Below are positions 40,365-50,262 of a stretch of 64,000 nucleotides of DNA, piece by piece. Position numbers and translations under genes: made by a program. Position 1 is the stretch's first letter; each line of letters begins with the position of its first letter. The notes beneath the pieces are model-generated. The model worked only from the letters and a program-made list of their open reading frames with translations. It made no database searches and had not been told where the DNA came from. This stretch comes from Gammaproteobacteria bacterium (lineage in GTDB: Bacteria; Pseudomonadota; Gammaproteobacteria; Pseudomonadales; Pseudomonadaceae), in NCBI GenBank assembly GCA_012728415.1, contig JAAYFD010000045.1:1-64000 (forward strand), in the 5' to 3' direction.

Positions 40365-41804
40365 TCAGGCCGTTCCACCGACGGTGATGGCATCGATTTT
40401 CAACGTGGGCTGCCCAACGCCAACCGGCACCGTCTGCCCCGCCTTGCCACACATGCCAACGCCACTGTCGAGCGCCAGGTCATTGCCAACCATGGACACA
40501 CCGCGCATGCATTCAGGGCCATTACCGATCAGGGTCGCACCCTTGACCGGTGCAGTAATTTTGCCATCTTCTATCAGATAGGCTTCGCTGGTAGAAAAAA
40601 CAAACTTGCCGCTGGTGATATCGACCTGGCCACCCCCCAGGCTGGCGCAATAGATGCCTTTCTTCACCGAGCGCAAAATTTCTTCCGGTTCCGACTCGCC
40701 AGCCAGCATGTAAGTGTTGGTCATTCGCGGCATGGGCAGGTGGGCATAGGACTCGCGCCGGCCATTGCCGGTACTGGCAACACCCATCAGGCGGGCACTC
40801 AATTTATCCTGCATGTAACCACGCAGGATGCCCTTCTCGATCAGCACGGTATTCTGTGCCGCCACACCCTCATCATCCACCGACAGCGAACCACGACGGC
40901 CAACAAGGGTGGCATCATCTACAATGGTGCAGAGGGGCGAAGCCACCTGCTGACCAACCAGCCCGCTATAGTTGGAGCTGCCCTTGCGGTTGAAGTCACC
41001 CTCCAGACCGTGGCCAACTGCTTCATGCAACAGCACACCACTCCAGCCCGGCGCCATCACCACCGGCATGCTGCCAGCAGGCGCCGCGACCGCCTCAAGG
41101 TTGACCAGTGCCTGGCGTACCGCTTCGCGGACGTATTCATAGGCACGGTCATTTTCCAGGAAATAATGATAGTCAGTACGGCCACCGCCACCATAGCTGC
41201 CACGCTCACGGCGGCCATTGTGCTCAACAATCACACTGACGTTACAGCGCACCATGGGTCGTATATCAGTCGCCAGGGTGCCATCCAGTGCAGCCACCAG
41301 CACATGCTCCCAGGCGCCGACCAAGTTCAGGCTGACCTGACTGACCCGGGCATCAAGGCTGCGGGCATAGGCATCCAGCTGCTTTAGCAGCTCAACCTTT
41401 GCTTCTGCTGTCAGTACATGCAACGGCGTATCTTCCGGGTACAGCCTGGTCACCGGCTGCTTTAATAACGGCTGAACAGCTGCCCGCGCGCCACTGCATA
41501 CAATGCTGCGTGATGCCTGTGCAGCCTGCAACAAAGCCGGCAAGTCAATGCTGTTGCTATAGGAAAAGCCGGCTTTCTCACCGGCCAGTGCACGCACGCC
41601 AACCCCTTGGTCCAGGTTGAAACTGCCTTGTTTGACGATACCTTCTTCCAGTGCCCAGGACTCAGTCATGCGACGTTGGAAGTACAGGTCACCGGCATCA
41701 ACACCGGGGCCGGCCATCTGTGCCAGTACAGCATCCAGATCGGACAGCTGCAGACCATTGGCTGCCAACAAAACCTGTCCGGCATCTTGTGTCTGATATG
41801 TCAT
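40365..41804 (-). CDS. tldD: Metalloprotease subunit TldD
   Basis: TldD is the catalytic partner of TldE (PmbA) in a zinc protease that trims unfolded peptides and matures some ribosomally made peptides. The 479-residue product carries the HExxxH zinc motif in [14 protein letters not shown]. It also has the family segments [30 protein letters not shown] and [15 protein letters not shown]. No TldE gene is in the window. Confidence 0.95.
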   Translation of the reverse strand: MTYQTQDAGQVLLAANGLQLSDLDAVLAQMAGPGVDAGDLYFQRRMTESWALEEGIVKQGSFNLDQGVGVRALAGEKAGFSYSNSIDLPALLQAAQASRSIVCSGARAAVQPLLKQPVTRLYPEDTPLHVLTAEAKVELLKQLDAYARSLDARVSQVSLNLVGAWEHVLVAALDGTLATDIRPMVRCNVSVIVEHNGRRERGSYGGGGRTDYHYFLENDRAYEYVREAVRQALVNLEAVAAPAGSMPVVMAPGWSGVLLHEAVGHGLEGDFNRKGSSNYSGLVGQQVASPLCTIVDDATLVGRRGSLSVDDEGVAAQNTVLIEKGILRGYMQDKLSARLMGVASTGNGRRESYAHLPMPRMTNTYMLAGESEPEEILRSVKKGIYCASLGGGQVDITSGKFVFSTSEAYLIEDGKITAPVKGATLIGNGPECMRGVSMVGNDLALDSGVGMCGKAGQTVPVGVGQPTLKIDAITVGGTA

Positions 41805-41859
41805 TAATTTTTTGCTCCTGATACGCTCGGCACCCTGGCCGCAGTTTCCGGCGGACGGC

Positions 41860-42186
41860 TCAAGCCTTGGGTGGCACGGGCATGGGAAAGCTCATGATGT
41901 TATTGCCGGCAGCCTCGGTAATGCGGGCCACACCCAATCGCTCAACCTCGTCAATACGAATGATTGTGTGCATGGGAATATAGCTGCGGATAACCCCTTC
42001 GAACTGGGCCTTGAGCTTTTCTTCACTGGGATCGATCACCATCTGGGTACGTTCACCAAACACAAACTCTTCAACTTCGAGAAAGCCCCACAGGTCACTT
42101 TGATATATGGCCTTGGCATAAATTTCAAAGACCTGGTCCTGGTTAACAAAAATGACTTTGAAGATTTGCGTATCTTCTTTGCTCAT
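41860..42186 (-). CDS. DUF1820 family protein
   Basis: This 108-residue protein of unknown function starts [24 protein letters not shown]. It contains [19 protein letters not shown] and the proline-rich end [10 protein letters not shown]. There is no signal peptide or membrane segment. It lies 55 bases upstream of tldD on the same strand and may share its transcript. Confidence 0.8.
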   Translation of the reverse strand: MSKEDTQIFKVIFVNQDQVFEIYAKAIYQSDLWGFLEVEEFVFGERTQMVIDPSEEKLKAQFEGVIRSYIPMHTIIRIDEVERLGVARITEAAGNNIMSFPMPVPPKA

Positions 42187-42663
42187 AATTTCTGGCTCTA
42201 TCGCTATCGAACAAACTGGGGCCGTATTCTAGCCTGAACACGGATCTTTTGTGCAGCTGGCAGGCCTTGTAGCACTCCAGCAACGTACAAATGCAAACTT
42301 TACGGCATACAGGAGCCGCAGACTACCCGTTTGCCGCCTGATAAAACAGCAGCGGGGCAAGATCTCTCCCGTTGCGGTTTCACTTCAACACACCAGGTGC
42401 TCATTGCATCACTTCTGTGCGAGCAACTACAGCCACGCTCCGCCCATACCGCCTGCCCACAACAGCGACAAGACGCCCGGCTGGCCACCCAAAGGAGGCG
42501 CTGAACAGCATTGAAGAAGCGGCCAGGGTCAGGCAAGAATCGGTAAAAGTCGCAGTACTGGTCGCAAACGCGCATTTTGAGCCGTTTATCAGCAGTACCC
42601 TGGCACTACCCCTGCACTTCCCAGGGGTTTTCTGCAGAAATACGACGAGCCCTGATAAAAAGC
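42187..42663. other. Intergenic region upstream of the sRNA candidate
   Basis: I see no supportable gene here. Short open frames on both strands (for example 42300-42575 on the minus strand) have no family features and no convincing ribosome binding sites. The DUF1820 promoter must lie at the left end. Confidence 0.5.
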
Positions 42664-42696
42664 TTGCACAACCAAACAAGAATGATTATCATCTGC
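42664..42696 (+). promoter_or_regulatory. Promoter with overlapping Fur box
   Basis: TTGCAC (42664-42669) and TATCAT (42687-42692) are 17 bases apart, a plausible sigma-70 promoter. Over the -10 lies AATGATTATCATC (42681-42693), which matches 12 of 13 positions of the Fur core AATGATAATCATT apart from the free centre base. Iron-loaded Fur would block this promoter. Confidence 0.7.
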
Positions 42697-42699
42697 ATC

Positions 42700-42803
42700 A
42701 CTGGCTAATCACCAGCGAGCAGTCCGCAACCCTTACAGGTTACGGTATCTCCTCATCAGGCTTAACACGGTGTTTGACCCGTCCTTGCGACGGGTCTTTT
42801 TTT
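42700..42803 (+). ncRNA. PrrF-like Fur-regulated small RNA
   Basis: About eight bases after the -10 begins a stretch of some 104 nt that starts ACTGGCTAATCACCAG, which forms a small hairpin. It continues with a single-stranded-looking segment TATCTCCTCATCAGGCTTAA and ends in GACCCGTC-CTTGC-GACGGGTC followed by seven T. Both neighbouring genes are on the other strand, so the terminator needs a transcript of its own. The CTCCTCATCAGGCT block and the layout resemble, from memory, the iron-responsive PrrF RNAs of Pseudomonas, which shut down iron-rich proteins when iron is scarce. No database comparison was made. Confidence 0.7.
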
Positions 42804-42844
42804 GCCTGAAATCCGGGCACCAGCCGCTTGTCAGTCCCGACAAT

Positions 42845-42888
42845 AAAAAAGCCCGGATGCGACACATCGCATCCGGGCCTGCTTTTTG
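42845..42888 (-). terminator. Terminator after the DUF1329 gene
   Basis: GCCCGGATGCGA and TCGCATCCGGGC form a 12-bp stem with a CACA loop. On the minus strand a run of T (the A-run at 42845-42850) follows. Confidence 0.88.
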
Positions 42889-42898
42889 CCGCAAAAGC

Positions 42899-44269
42899 TT
42901 AACGCACGCCCGACTGGCGCAGCGCTGCTGGTGTGAACTCACCAGAAGTGGCTACCGCATTAAACTCGTAAGACTGCTTTTCCTCATTTTTCATCCCCAT
43001 GGCCAGGTAGCGACCAGACTGGATGTCGTACAGGGTCTCGAACGCATACCAAGGCACTTGCTGGGCAAAATACTGCATGGCATGGGCTTCGGCCACACGC
43101 CACAGGTTGCCACGGCCGTCATAATGGTCAATTACAGCCGCCTGCCAGGTATCTTCGTCAATATAGAAATCACGCTTGGCATAAATGTGACGCTCGCCTT
43201 CTTTCAGGGTTGCGGTTACGTGCCAGACACGGTGCAGCTCGTAGCGGGGCAGATCCTGGTTGATATGACCCGCCTTGAGAATGTCGCTGTACTTCAGCTC
43301 GGGCGAGTCCAGACGGTAGTTGTTATAGGAAATATACATTTCCTTCTTGCCATGCAGCTCCCAGTTGTAGCGGTCTGGCGCACCGTTGTACATATCCAGG
43401 TTATCGGAGGTACGCAGACCGTCCGCGGCGGTACCTGGACCGTCATAGGAGACCTGCGGCGCACGACGTACACGACGCTGACCCGCGTTGTACAGCCAGG
43501 CCAGACGCGGCTCGGCAACCTGGTTAACCGTTTCGTGTACCAACAACACGTTACCGGCCAGACGCGCCGGCGCAGTCACGTTTTGCTTGAAGTAAAACAG
43601 GATGCTGCTGGGTTTGTCCGGATCATAATCGCGCAGCTTATTGGGGAACACAAACTGCTCGTCAAAGTACACCAGCGAGTAGGAACCGTTAGTCTGTGGG
43701 GTGGCCTGAGTCACCTTGCGCTTGACACTGCCGCCACGGTAGCGGGTGATGTGGTTCCAGATCACTTCCAGACCGTTTTGCGGAATCGGGAACGCGTTGG
43801 CCACCTTGAAGTTTTCCAGGCCGTTACCGTCCTGCACCAGGTTCACAGCGGTCGCGTTATCACGGGTTGCGTCTACCACCTCTTGTGGCACGGCTGCCGA
43901 ACGGTGTGTCTTGTAGACATGCATTTTATAGGTGTCGGGATAGCGCTTGAACATGGCCTGCTGCCCGGGCGTCAGCTTGTCCTTGTACTGCTCCATATTC
44001 TGCGCAGTGATGGTAAACAGCGGCTGCTCGCCAGCAAAAGGGTCGGCCATAAAGCCACGGTCATCCACCTTGGCGGCAGTGGTGGACAGGCCACCGGTCC
44101 ACTCGGGGATGGTACCCTCGGCATTACCCGCCTTTTCAGCACCAATCGGGGTCAGGCTGGTACCCAGCCTGGCTGCTTCATCGGCAGACACTGCGGCCAT
44201 GACACTGGCGGCAAACAGTGACAGGACAAAGGTTGCCCCGGTTTGCATCAAGGTTTTTTGTACTTTCAT
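42899..44269 (-). CDS. DUF1329 outer-membrane lipoprotein-sorting-like protein
   Basis: The 456-residue protein has a signal peptide ending near SVMA|AVSA and then the DUF1329 domain, with LGTSLTPIGAEKAGNAEGTIPEWTGG-type start, FAGEQPLFTI, NHITRYRGG and LWRVAEAHAMQYF. DUF1329 proteins have a LolB-like fold and usually stand next to a DUF1302 protein and an RND transporter in hydrophobic-compound export or wax synthesis regions. Here only the DUF1302 partner is present, upstream on the same strand. Confidence 0.88.
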   Translation of the reverse strand: MKVQKTLMQTGATFVLSLFAASVMAAVSADEAARLGTSLTPIGAEKAGNAEGTIPEWTGGLSTTAAKVDDRGFMADPFAGEQPLFTITAQNMEQYKDKLTPGQQAMFKRYPDTYKMHVYKTHRSAAVPQEVVDATRDNATAVNLVQDGNGLENFKVANAFPIPQNGLEVIWNHITRYRGGSVKRKVTQATPQTNGSYSLVYFDEQFVFPNKLRDYDPDKPSSILFYFKQNVTAPARLAGNVLLVHETVNQVAEPRLAWLYNAGQRRVRRAPQVSYDGPGTAADGLRTSDNLDMYNGAPDRYNWELHGKKEMYISYNNYRLDSPELKYSDILKAGHINQDLPRYELHRVWHVTATLKEGERHIYAKRDFYIDEDTWQAAVIDHYDGRGNLWRVAEAHAMQYFAQQVPWYAFETLYDIQSGRYLAMGMKNEEKQSYEFNAVATSGEFTPAALRQSGVR

Positions 44270-44353
44270 AATCTGTCTTCCTGCTTATGCGTGTTCTGTT
44301 TTTATCTGGCTGTGCGCTTGGCGCACGGCCTGCATATTCATGGGTGACGCTGG

Positions 44354-44448
44354 TGTAGGAGCGGCTTTAGCCGCGACCCAATACCCAAATATCCACACAG
44401 GATGTGTACAGTATGCGGGGTAAATCGTGGCTAGCGCCGCTCCTACAG
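44354..44448. repeat. Inverted REP-like pair between DUF1302 and DUF1329 genes
   Basis: TGTAGGAGCGGCTTTAGCCG begins one repeat (44354-44377), and its inverted partner TCGTGGCTAGCGCCGCTCCT begins at 44425. Together they form a BIME-like unit whose RNA can fold into a long hairpin inside the likely DUF1302-DUF1329 transcript. Confidence 0.8.
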
Positions 44449-44457
44449 GTTGTAGCC

Positions 44458-46428
44458 TTAGAAGTTCATGCCAAAGGTCAGGGATACGAAGTCACGGTCC
44501 TTCAGGGTGTTGTAGCGCCCCCCAAAGAAGTTGGTGTACGACAGGCCTGCTGTATAAGTGTGCTGGTAATCCGCATCCAGGCCTACGCTGAGGGCTTTGG
44601 CACCTTCGTTGAACAAGCCGTTCGGACCATAGCCTTTCACGTCATGTGAGAACGCCATGTTGGGCTTCAGGTTGACACCGGCAAACACGTCACTGTAATC
44701 CAGCTGGCCGCGCACGCGGTAGCCCCAGGAGTTTTTGGTGACGTAACCCTTGTCTCCATAGCGAGCCATTGAGGTCTCATTGGGGTCGACAGCGCTGCCA
44801 GTGATGCCGAAAATCGGATCACGCCCATAGCGGTTTTTGCGTTTGCTTTCCAGGCCACCCACATGAGCATATCCGACCTCACCAACCAGGGTCGCCCGCT
44901 CTGCACCAAGCACCTGATCAAAAAAGTGGGTAAAGGTGGTTTGCAACTGGGTAATTTCTTTCCGGTTATACCCCTTCTGTATCGCTCCGGGCAACGACCC
45001 GCCCGTCAGGACGCTCGCCAGCGCCAGGGTCATTTGCTGTGTGTTGATTTGTACTGGCGCATTCGGGCGATAGCTGATTTCGCCCTGCCATGCAGTCCCC
45101 GTAGGCAAGGTAGTAGAAAAGCTCAGACCATACAGCCGAATGTCCTCAGGGTAATCCATCATGTAATAACCATTACCCACCGCTACTGCTGCACCCGCCA
45201 GAGTCATGGACTGCTGAAAAAGCGGGTTGGCCATTCCACCCGGAGGCAACGGACTGCCTGCCGTCCACGCCTGGCCACTGCCCAGCCAGCCTGGAACACC
45301 TGCCTGGCTGACCCCCAGCGTGTTATAGATACCTTGTGCGGCTGCACCCACGCCCGCCAGGGCCGCAGCGTCAGCGTTTTTCATACTCAGAAACGGTGTA
45401 CGGCTATGATAATTCATGAAATAGGCGCCGTATTCCGTGTTGTCTCCCATCCAGCGAAGTGCCATGCCCCACTGCTTGTCATCCTTCGCTGTTTTGTCTT
45501 TCGCGCGTTTGATCCGCAGCCCTTCATAAGGCGAATACCCCAGCCCTACATCAGCCGTGGATACAGGGGCCAGCCCTGGTGCCAGTGCATTCAGGCCATC
45601 GACCCCCATCAGCAAGTCCGTCAGTTGGCGGTCAAGAATATGATAGTTGTCATTACAGCCATTGGCAGCAACATCTGCACCAGAAAAGAATGTGCCACAG
45701 TTGTCCACCACAGTCTGCTTCCAGCTCAGCTGGTAGAAGGCTTCGGCTGACAGGCGGTCGGTGATGCTCTGGGAAACATAGAACATGTTGACCGGAATCA
45801 GGCCTTCTTTCAGCTCGGCACCCGGACGACGGAATGCAGACACGTCAATCGGGTTGATCGAGTTGATCGAGTTCATGATGAAGGTACTTTCACCCCAGCT
45901 GACCACCTGCTTACCCAAGCGAACGGTACCCGGCTGATCGCCGATCATGTAGTTGTGGAACAGGAAGGCATCGAGAATTTCCGCACCACGGGTTTTGGCA
46001 CCCTCTTTGCGGCCACGGTTGCTGATATGACGCTTGTCTGGATCAGGATGGCGCAGATTCTGGTCGTGCAGTTTGAAGTCATACCAGTATTTGCCACGGA
46101 CAAACATACCGCTGTCTTTGTAGCGCAGCTCCAGGTCGTGCAAACCTTTGAAAATTTTCGAGAAACTGTCGCCTTTTTTGAAGTTCAGCCGGCCATCGTC
46201 ACCCGTCTGGGTATAGCCGGTACCGCCGTTGGCGTTACCAATAAATTTTTTGTCTCTGGACGCAGTGGACCAGCTGGCACCAACTGACAGTGAGCTGTCA
46301 AAAGAGCCTTCAATTTCCCCGATATTGAAGTTGATTGCCATGGCCGGCGCTGCCAGCACGGAAGCCAGGCTTACGGCCAGTGGCAACCGGGCCAACTGCC
46401 AGATCTGCTTGCGGGTCGTCATCATCAT
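44458..46428 (-). CDS. DUF1302 outer-membrane protein
   Basis: The product is about 656 residues, with a signal peptide ending APAMA|INFN and DUF1302 features: IGEIEGSFDSSLSVGASW, VRLGKQVVSWGESTFI, NSINPIDVSAFRRPG and a barrel-like Tyr/Gly-rich C-terminus ending SLTFGMNF. It is probably an outer-membrane beta-barrel channel for hydrophobic compounds; substrate unknown. Three consecutive ATGs occur at the start (46428, 46425, 46422) after GGAG; the middle one has the best spacing. Confidence 0.87.
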   Translation of the reverse strand: MMMTTRKQIWQLARLPLAVSLASVLAAPAMAINFNIGEIEGSFDSSLSVGASWSTASRDKKFIGNANGGTGYTQTGDDGRLNFKKGDSFSKIFKGLHDLELRYKDSGMFVRGKYWYDFKLHDQNLRHPDPDKRHISNRGRKEGAKTRGAEILDAFLFHNYMIGDQPGTVRLGKQVVSWGESTFIMNSINSINPIDVSAFRRPGAELKEGLIPVNMFYVSQSITDRLSAEAFYQLSWKQTVVDNCGTFFSGADVAANGCNDNYHILDRQLTDLLMGVDGLNALAPGLAPVSTADVGLGYSPYEGLRIKRAKDKTAKDDKQWGMALRWMGDNTEYGAYFMNYHSRTPFLSMKNADAAALAGVGAAAQGIYNTLGVSQAGVPGWLGSGQAWTAGSPLPPGGMANPLFQQSMTLAGAAVAVGNGYYMMDYPEDIRLYGLSFSTTLPTGTAWQGEISYRPNAPVQINTQQMTLALASVLTGGSLPGAIQKGYNRKEITQLQTTFTHFFDQVLGAERATLVGEVGYAHVGGLESKRKNRYGRDPIFGITGSAVDPNETSMARYGDKGYVTKNSWGYRVRGQLDYSDVFAGVNLKPNMAFSHDVKGYGPNGLFNEGAKALSVGLDADYQHTYTAGLSYTNFFGGRYNTLKDRDFVSLTFGMNF

Positions 46429-46922
46429 GCTACTCCGAACGTTTATTTTTTTGGTTATATCTCCCTGCCTGGTATGCAGGCCGGGGTGTTGAAGCAATGG
46501 GCAAGGCTTCTACTCATGGCAGCCCTGCTCACTTAAGCAACACTTTAGCAGTAGTTTGATGCAGCTACTGTGCCACAAAAGTATATGACCAGTAAGTCAA
46601 TTCCAGTCACGTTACTTGATCGGGCTCAAGGGCAGGTTATTTCTGTGGATATGCAATACAGACAGCTGCTTGCAGGGTAAACCTTGGGCCTGAGAACACA
46701 GCAAGAGTTTCCTTTGGTAACACAAAGCGTCACCGGTAACACCCTTTGCTAGAGAGCACAGAGAGCTTTAGCAGCAAGCCGACTGCCGGGGTATGGGTAG
46801 GGTCGCAACTGAAGTCGCCCGTGCAGGGTAAGTCACTTGTACAAGCAAAGGTCCAGCGACGCTGGACCGTGTTTTTCAGTGCTCATAAATAAGGCGGGTG
46901 TATAGGGCTATGAAAACACAAA
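46429..46922. other. Intergenic region upstream of the DUF1302 gene
   Basis: No gene is supported. Two direct copies of GGTAACAC lie at 46716-46723 and 46735-46742. The first copy sits within CTTTG-GTAACA-CAAAG. They may be binding sites for a regulator of the DUF1302-DUF1329 pair. A strong hairpin at 46850-46876 ends the region. Confidence 0.45.
46850..46876. terminator. Hairpin after pgeF, T-run on the plus strand
   Basis: GGTCCAGC-GAC-GCTGGACC is followed by GTGTTTTT on the plus strand and by TTTGCTT on the minus strand. It may serve pgeF, which ends 50 bases away on the minus strand. The better T-run nevertheless points to a plus-strand transcript. Confidence 0.6.
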
Positions 46923-47669
46923 TTACAGGTTAGCCGGGGCTGTCAACCATATCAGGCTGGCCATGCGTCCGGTGACAGCCTGGCGGCGGTAGGAATAAAA
47001 GCGCGAGTCGGTGAGTGTACAAAAGCCGCCGCCATATACGGCGACGACACCAGCCGCAGCCAGCCGGATACGTGCCAGCTCGTACAGGTCAGCCAACCAG
47101 TGGCCGGAGCGGCCTGAAGGCACAAAAGCCCTTGCAGCCTCTGCATGCTGTGCAGTAAACGCCTGGCGCACTTCGGGCCCTACCTCATATACCTCAGAGC
47201 CTATCGCTGGCCCCAGCCAGACCAGCAGCTGCCTTGGGTCCACCTGCATCGCAACCAGGGTGTTTTCCAGTACGCCACCCGCCAGACTGCGCCAGCCAGC
47301 ATGGGCCGCAGCTACCCGGGTGCCGTCCCGGTCAGTAAACAGCACTGGCAAACAGTCTGCCGTCAGAATGCTGCAGGCCACACCCGGAGCAGCGCTCCAG
47401 CTGGCATCAGCCGTAGCCAGCGTACCGGGGCTGGCCTCAACCACTGTGGCGCCATGCACCTGTTCAAGCCAGACTGGCGAACACTCCAGCTGCTGCTCCA
47501 GCACATCTCGATTGGCCTGTACCTGCCGGTCATTATCGCCAACATGGTCACCCAAATTAAAACATTCAAAAGGTGCAAGGCTGTCACCGCGCGCACGCGT
47601 TGTTACGCAGGCGCGAACGTTCGCGGGGGCCGGCCAGTCCGGCACTATCAAGTCAAAGGGAGCAGTCAT
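46923..47669 (-). CDS. pgeF: Peptidoglycan editing factor PgeF (laccase-domain, YfiH)
   Basis: PgeF removes wrongly built muropeptide precursors containing L-Ser; its family also shows purine nucleoside phosphorylase activity. The 248-residue product has the zinc-site residues in LEQVHGATVV, LTADCLPVLF and AAHAGWRSLAGGV. It overlaps the rluD stop by four bases, so translation is coupled. Confidence 0.92.
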   Translation of the reverse strand: MTAPFDLIVPDWPAPANVRACVTTRARGDSLAPFECFNLGDHVGDNDRQVQANRDVLEQQLECSPVWLEQVHGATVVEASPGTLATADASWSAAPGVACSILTADCLPVLFTDRDGTRVAAAHAGWRSLAGGVLENTLVAMQVDPRQLLVWLGPAIGSEVYEVGPEVRQAFTAQHAEAARAFVPSGRSGHWLADLYELARIRLAAAGVVAVYGGGFCTLTDSRFYSYRRQAVTGRMASLIWLTAPANL

Positions 47670-48637
47670 GCACCGAAATCCTCTGCATCCTGCTCAAGCA
47701 GATGCAGCAACCAATCCATGTCTTCAGGCCGGTTTGCCTGCCAGCTGCAACGCTCACCCGTGGCCGGGTGGTCCAGCTCCAGCTTCCAGGCATGCAACGC
47801 CTGACGCGGAAAGCCTTTCAACGCATCAACCAGTGTCGGGCTGGCAGCGGGCGGAATCCGAAAGCGTCCACCATATTGGGGATCCCCCACCAGCGGGAAC
47901 CCCTCGTGAGCCATGTGTACGCGAATCTGGTGAGTACGGCCAGTTTCCAGTTGCACCCGCACATGGGTATAGCTGCGAAAACGCTGCACCACCCGAAAAT
48001 GACTGATCGCCTGTTTGCCGCCCTCGTTGACCGCCATTTTTTGACGTTGCTGCGGGTGACGGCCAATCGGCGCATCTATGGTGCCACCAGAGGTCACTAC
48101 ACCACAGACAACGGCCTCGTAAGTACGCCCCACACTGCGCGCCTGCAGCTGCTCAACCAGCCGGGTATGCGCCAGCAGGCTCTTGGCCACCACCATAATG
48201 CCGGAGGTGTCCTTGTCGAGCCGGTGCACAATGCCGGCACGGGGAATATCACGCACCTGCGGCACATGGTGCAGCAGGCCATTGAGCAAAGTGCCACTGG
48301 CATGGCCGGCAGCCGGGTGCACGACCAGCCCGGCCGGTTTGTCAAGCACCAGCAGGTGCTCGTCTTCATAAATGATATTCAGCGGAATATCCTGTGCCAG
48401 CCACTCGCCCTGTGCTTCCTGCTCGGCCTTTAACTGCAACAGGGCGCCACCATAGACAATGTCCCGTGGACGCAGCTGCTGTCCGTCTGCGGTCAGGCTG
48501 CCATCACGAATCCAGCCGGTGAGCCGCGAACGGGAAAAGTCATCAAACATCTGTGCCGCCACCTGGTCCAGCCGCTGGCCACCCAGCTCATCCGGTACCC
48601 TGGCCTCCAGTTCAATCTGTTCTATAGCAATCGACAT
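47666..48637 (-). CDS. rluD: 23S rRNA pseudouridine synthase RluD
   Basis: RluD makes pseudouridines 1911, 1915 and 1917 in helix 69 of 23S rRNA. The 323-residue product has an N-terminal S4 domain ([22 protein letters not shown]) and the catalytic Asp in [15 protein letters not shown]. It has [12 protein letters not shown]-like [13 protein letters not shown] and ends without extension. It is divergent from bamD. Confidence 0.95.
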   Translation of the reverse strand: MSIAIEQIELEARVPDELGGQRLDQVAAQMFDDFSRSRLTGWIRDGSLTADGQQLRPRDIVYGGALLQLKAEQEAQGEWLAQDIPLNIIYEDEHLLVLDKPAGLVVHPAAGHASGTLLNGLLHHVPQVRDIPRAGIVHRLDKDTSGIMVVAKSLLAHTRLVEQLQARSVGRTYEAVVCGVVTSGGTIDAPIGRHPQQRQKMAVNEGGKQAISHFRVVQRFRSYTHVRVQLETGRTHQIRVHMAHEGFPLVGDPQYGGRFRIPPAASPTLVDALKGFPRQALHAWKLELDHPATGERCSWQANRPEDMDWLLHLLEQDAEDFGA

Positions 48638-48881
48638 AAGCTTTCTGTTTCCTTGCCTGCGCCAGCACAGTCACTGTCGCGACTGGGCGGGTGCGAATCC
48701 TTTGGTTTCTGCAAGCAGGTTATGGTTAAATGCACTCACTCCCCGCATACCCTGCGGGGGAAACAACTATAACAGGGCAGCGGTCAAACTGCTGCTGCCC
48801 TGCCGTTTTTTTGCACAGGCACGTACGGTGGCAGCAGGCTTTTGCCCCGTCCAGCTTTCCATACTTAGGCGATACCCAATC

Positions 48882-49853
48882 ATGCGCGTACAGCATCTGT
48901 TTTTTCTGGCTTTATTCAGTTTCCTGGCTGCCTGCTCGGGCAAGAAGGTCGTCGATGAAAATCTCAGCGAACGCGAGCTCTACGAACAGGCTCAGACCGA
49001 CCTCAACAAGAACAACTACTCGGCTGCGATCCGCAAGCTGCAGGCCCTGGAGTCACGTTACCCCTTTGGCCGCTATGCCGAACAGTCGCAACTGGAGCTC
49101 ATGTACGCCCACTACAAAAACCGTGACTATGAGGCAGTCAACGCCACGGCTGACCGTTTTGTGCGTCTGCACCCCCAGCATGAAAATGCTGACTATGCCT
49201 ACTACATGAGGGGCCTGGCAGCATTCGAGCAGGATCGCGGTATTCTTGCCCGTTTCCTGCCACTGGACATGACCCAGCGTGATCCAGGCGCCACCCGTGA
49301 CTCCTACAATGAGTTCGCACGCCTGATCCAGCGCTATCCCAACAGCCAGTACGCACCAGACGCCAAGCAGCGCATGATCTACGCACGCAACCTGCTGGCT
49401 GACTACGAGGTGCATGCTGCCCGCTATTACATCAAGCGCAAAGCCTATGTGGCCGCCCTCAACCGTGGCCGCTATATTGTAGAAAACTTCCAGGGCACGC
49501 CTGCGGTACCCGACGGTCTGGCCATCATGGTACAAAGTTACCGCATCCTGGGCATGGACGACCTGGCCGACGACAGCCTGGCAACCCTGCAAGCAAACTA
49601 CCCGGAACACCCCAGCCTGACCACTCGTGCCAAGAAACGCAGCAAAAAACAGGCCCGCCGCGACAGCTTCAACCCGGACTACAAAGAAGCTGCCTCACGC
49701 TCATGGCTTAACAGGGTCAGTTTTGGTCTGCTGGGCAAAGACAACCGCCTTGAGCGGCCACCCGTGCGCACCCAGGCCGACCGCGAAATGCAGCGTCAGA
49801 TCAAGGAAGCAGAAGAAAGTCTGCCCAAGGAGATCCGCAAGAAAGCCAACTGA
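48882..49853 (+). CDS. bamD: Outer membrane assembly lipoprotein BamD
   Basis: BamD is the essential lipoprotein of the BAM complex. The 323-residue product has a lipobox LAAC with Cys18 and five TPR-like repeats, seen in [34 protein letters not shown] and [15 protein letters not shown]. The C-terminal 80 residues are basic and longer than in E. coli BamD, as in Pseudomonas. The start at 48882 gives the right signal peptide; the open frame upstream lies antisense to the start of rluD. Confidence 0.95.
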   Translation: MRVQHLFFLALFSFLAACSGKKVVDENLSERELYEQAQTDLNKNNYSAAIRKLQALESRYPFGRYAEQSQLELMYAHYKNRDYEAVNATADRFVRLHPQHENADYAYYMRGLAAFEQDRGILARFLPLDMTQRDPGATRDSYNEFARLIQRYPNSQYAPDAKQRMIYARNLLADYEVHAARYYIKRKAYVAALNRGRYIVENFQGTPAVPDGLAIMVQSYRILGMDDLADDSLATLQANYPEHPSLTTRAKKRSKKQARRDSFNPDYKEAASRSWLNRVSFGLLGKDNRLERPPVRTQADREMQRQIKEAEESLPKEIRKKAN

Positions 49854-49866
49854 TCTGCTGCACAAT

Positions 49867-49890
49867 GAAAGGCACCTGCGGGTGCCTTTT
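49867..49890 (+). terminator. Terminator after bamD
   Basis: AAAGGCACC-TGCG-GGTGCCTTTT forms a compact stem ending in T residues, 14 bases after the bamD stop. Confidence 0.85.
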
Positions 49891-50262
49891 AAAGGCTGGA
49901 GCACTCTTGACCTATATCAACCCACACAGGTTTAACACTGTGGATTAGCCCTTGGTCGCAAGCAGGCCAGTTGGTTTTCCACTAATCATCACGTAAAGTG
50001 ACTGACCACTGAGTTTGCATGGGTCGCTGTTGAATCAAGACCTGGCGCACTGGTTGTTTGAGTATTTGTAGCAAAGCCCGGCTTTATCACAGGTACCAAA
50101 ACCGCTCACCGGAAGCTTGCACATCCATTGCCAGCCACTCCGGCTGCTCCAAACCGGAGCACAGAGCGAGTGCAAAGCCTTCCCTGCTCGACTGCTTCTT
50201 GGCAACCAGTAGCAAAGCGCTTTTGCGCAGGTTTTCATTGATAGATACAAAGGATGCACATT
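49891..50262 (+). other. Long leader of the cold-shock gene
   Basis: This is about 370 bases without a gene. Cold-shock genes usually have a long structured 5' leader that changes fold with temperature. Several local inverted repeats are present, such as CTCCGGCTGCTCCAAACCGGAG (50138-50159) and AAGCGC-TTTT-GCGC (50215-50228), but no specific thermosensor could be assigned. Confidence 0.4.

Noticed and set aside
42300-42575. Cysteine-rich 91-residue open frame on the minus strand
   Set aside because: The cysteines are irregularly spaced, no family is recognisable, no good ribosome binding site is present, and the amino-acid composition looks like chance reading of intergenic DNA.
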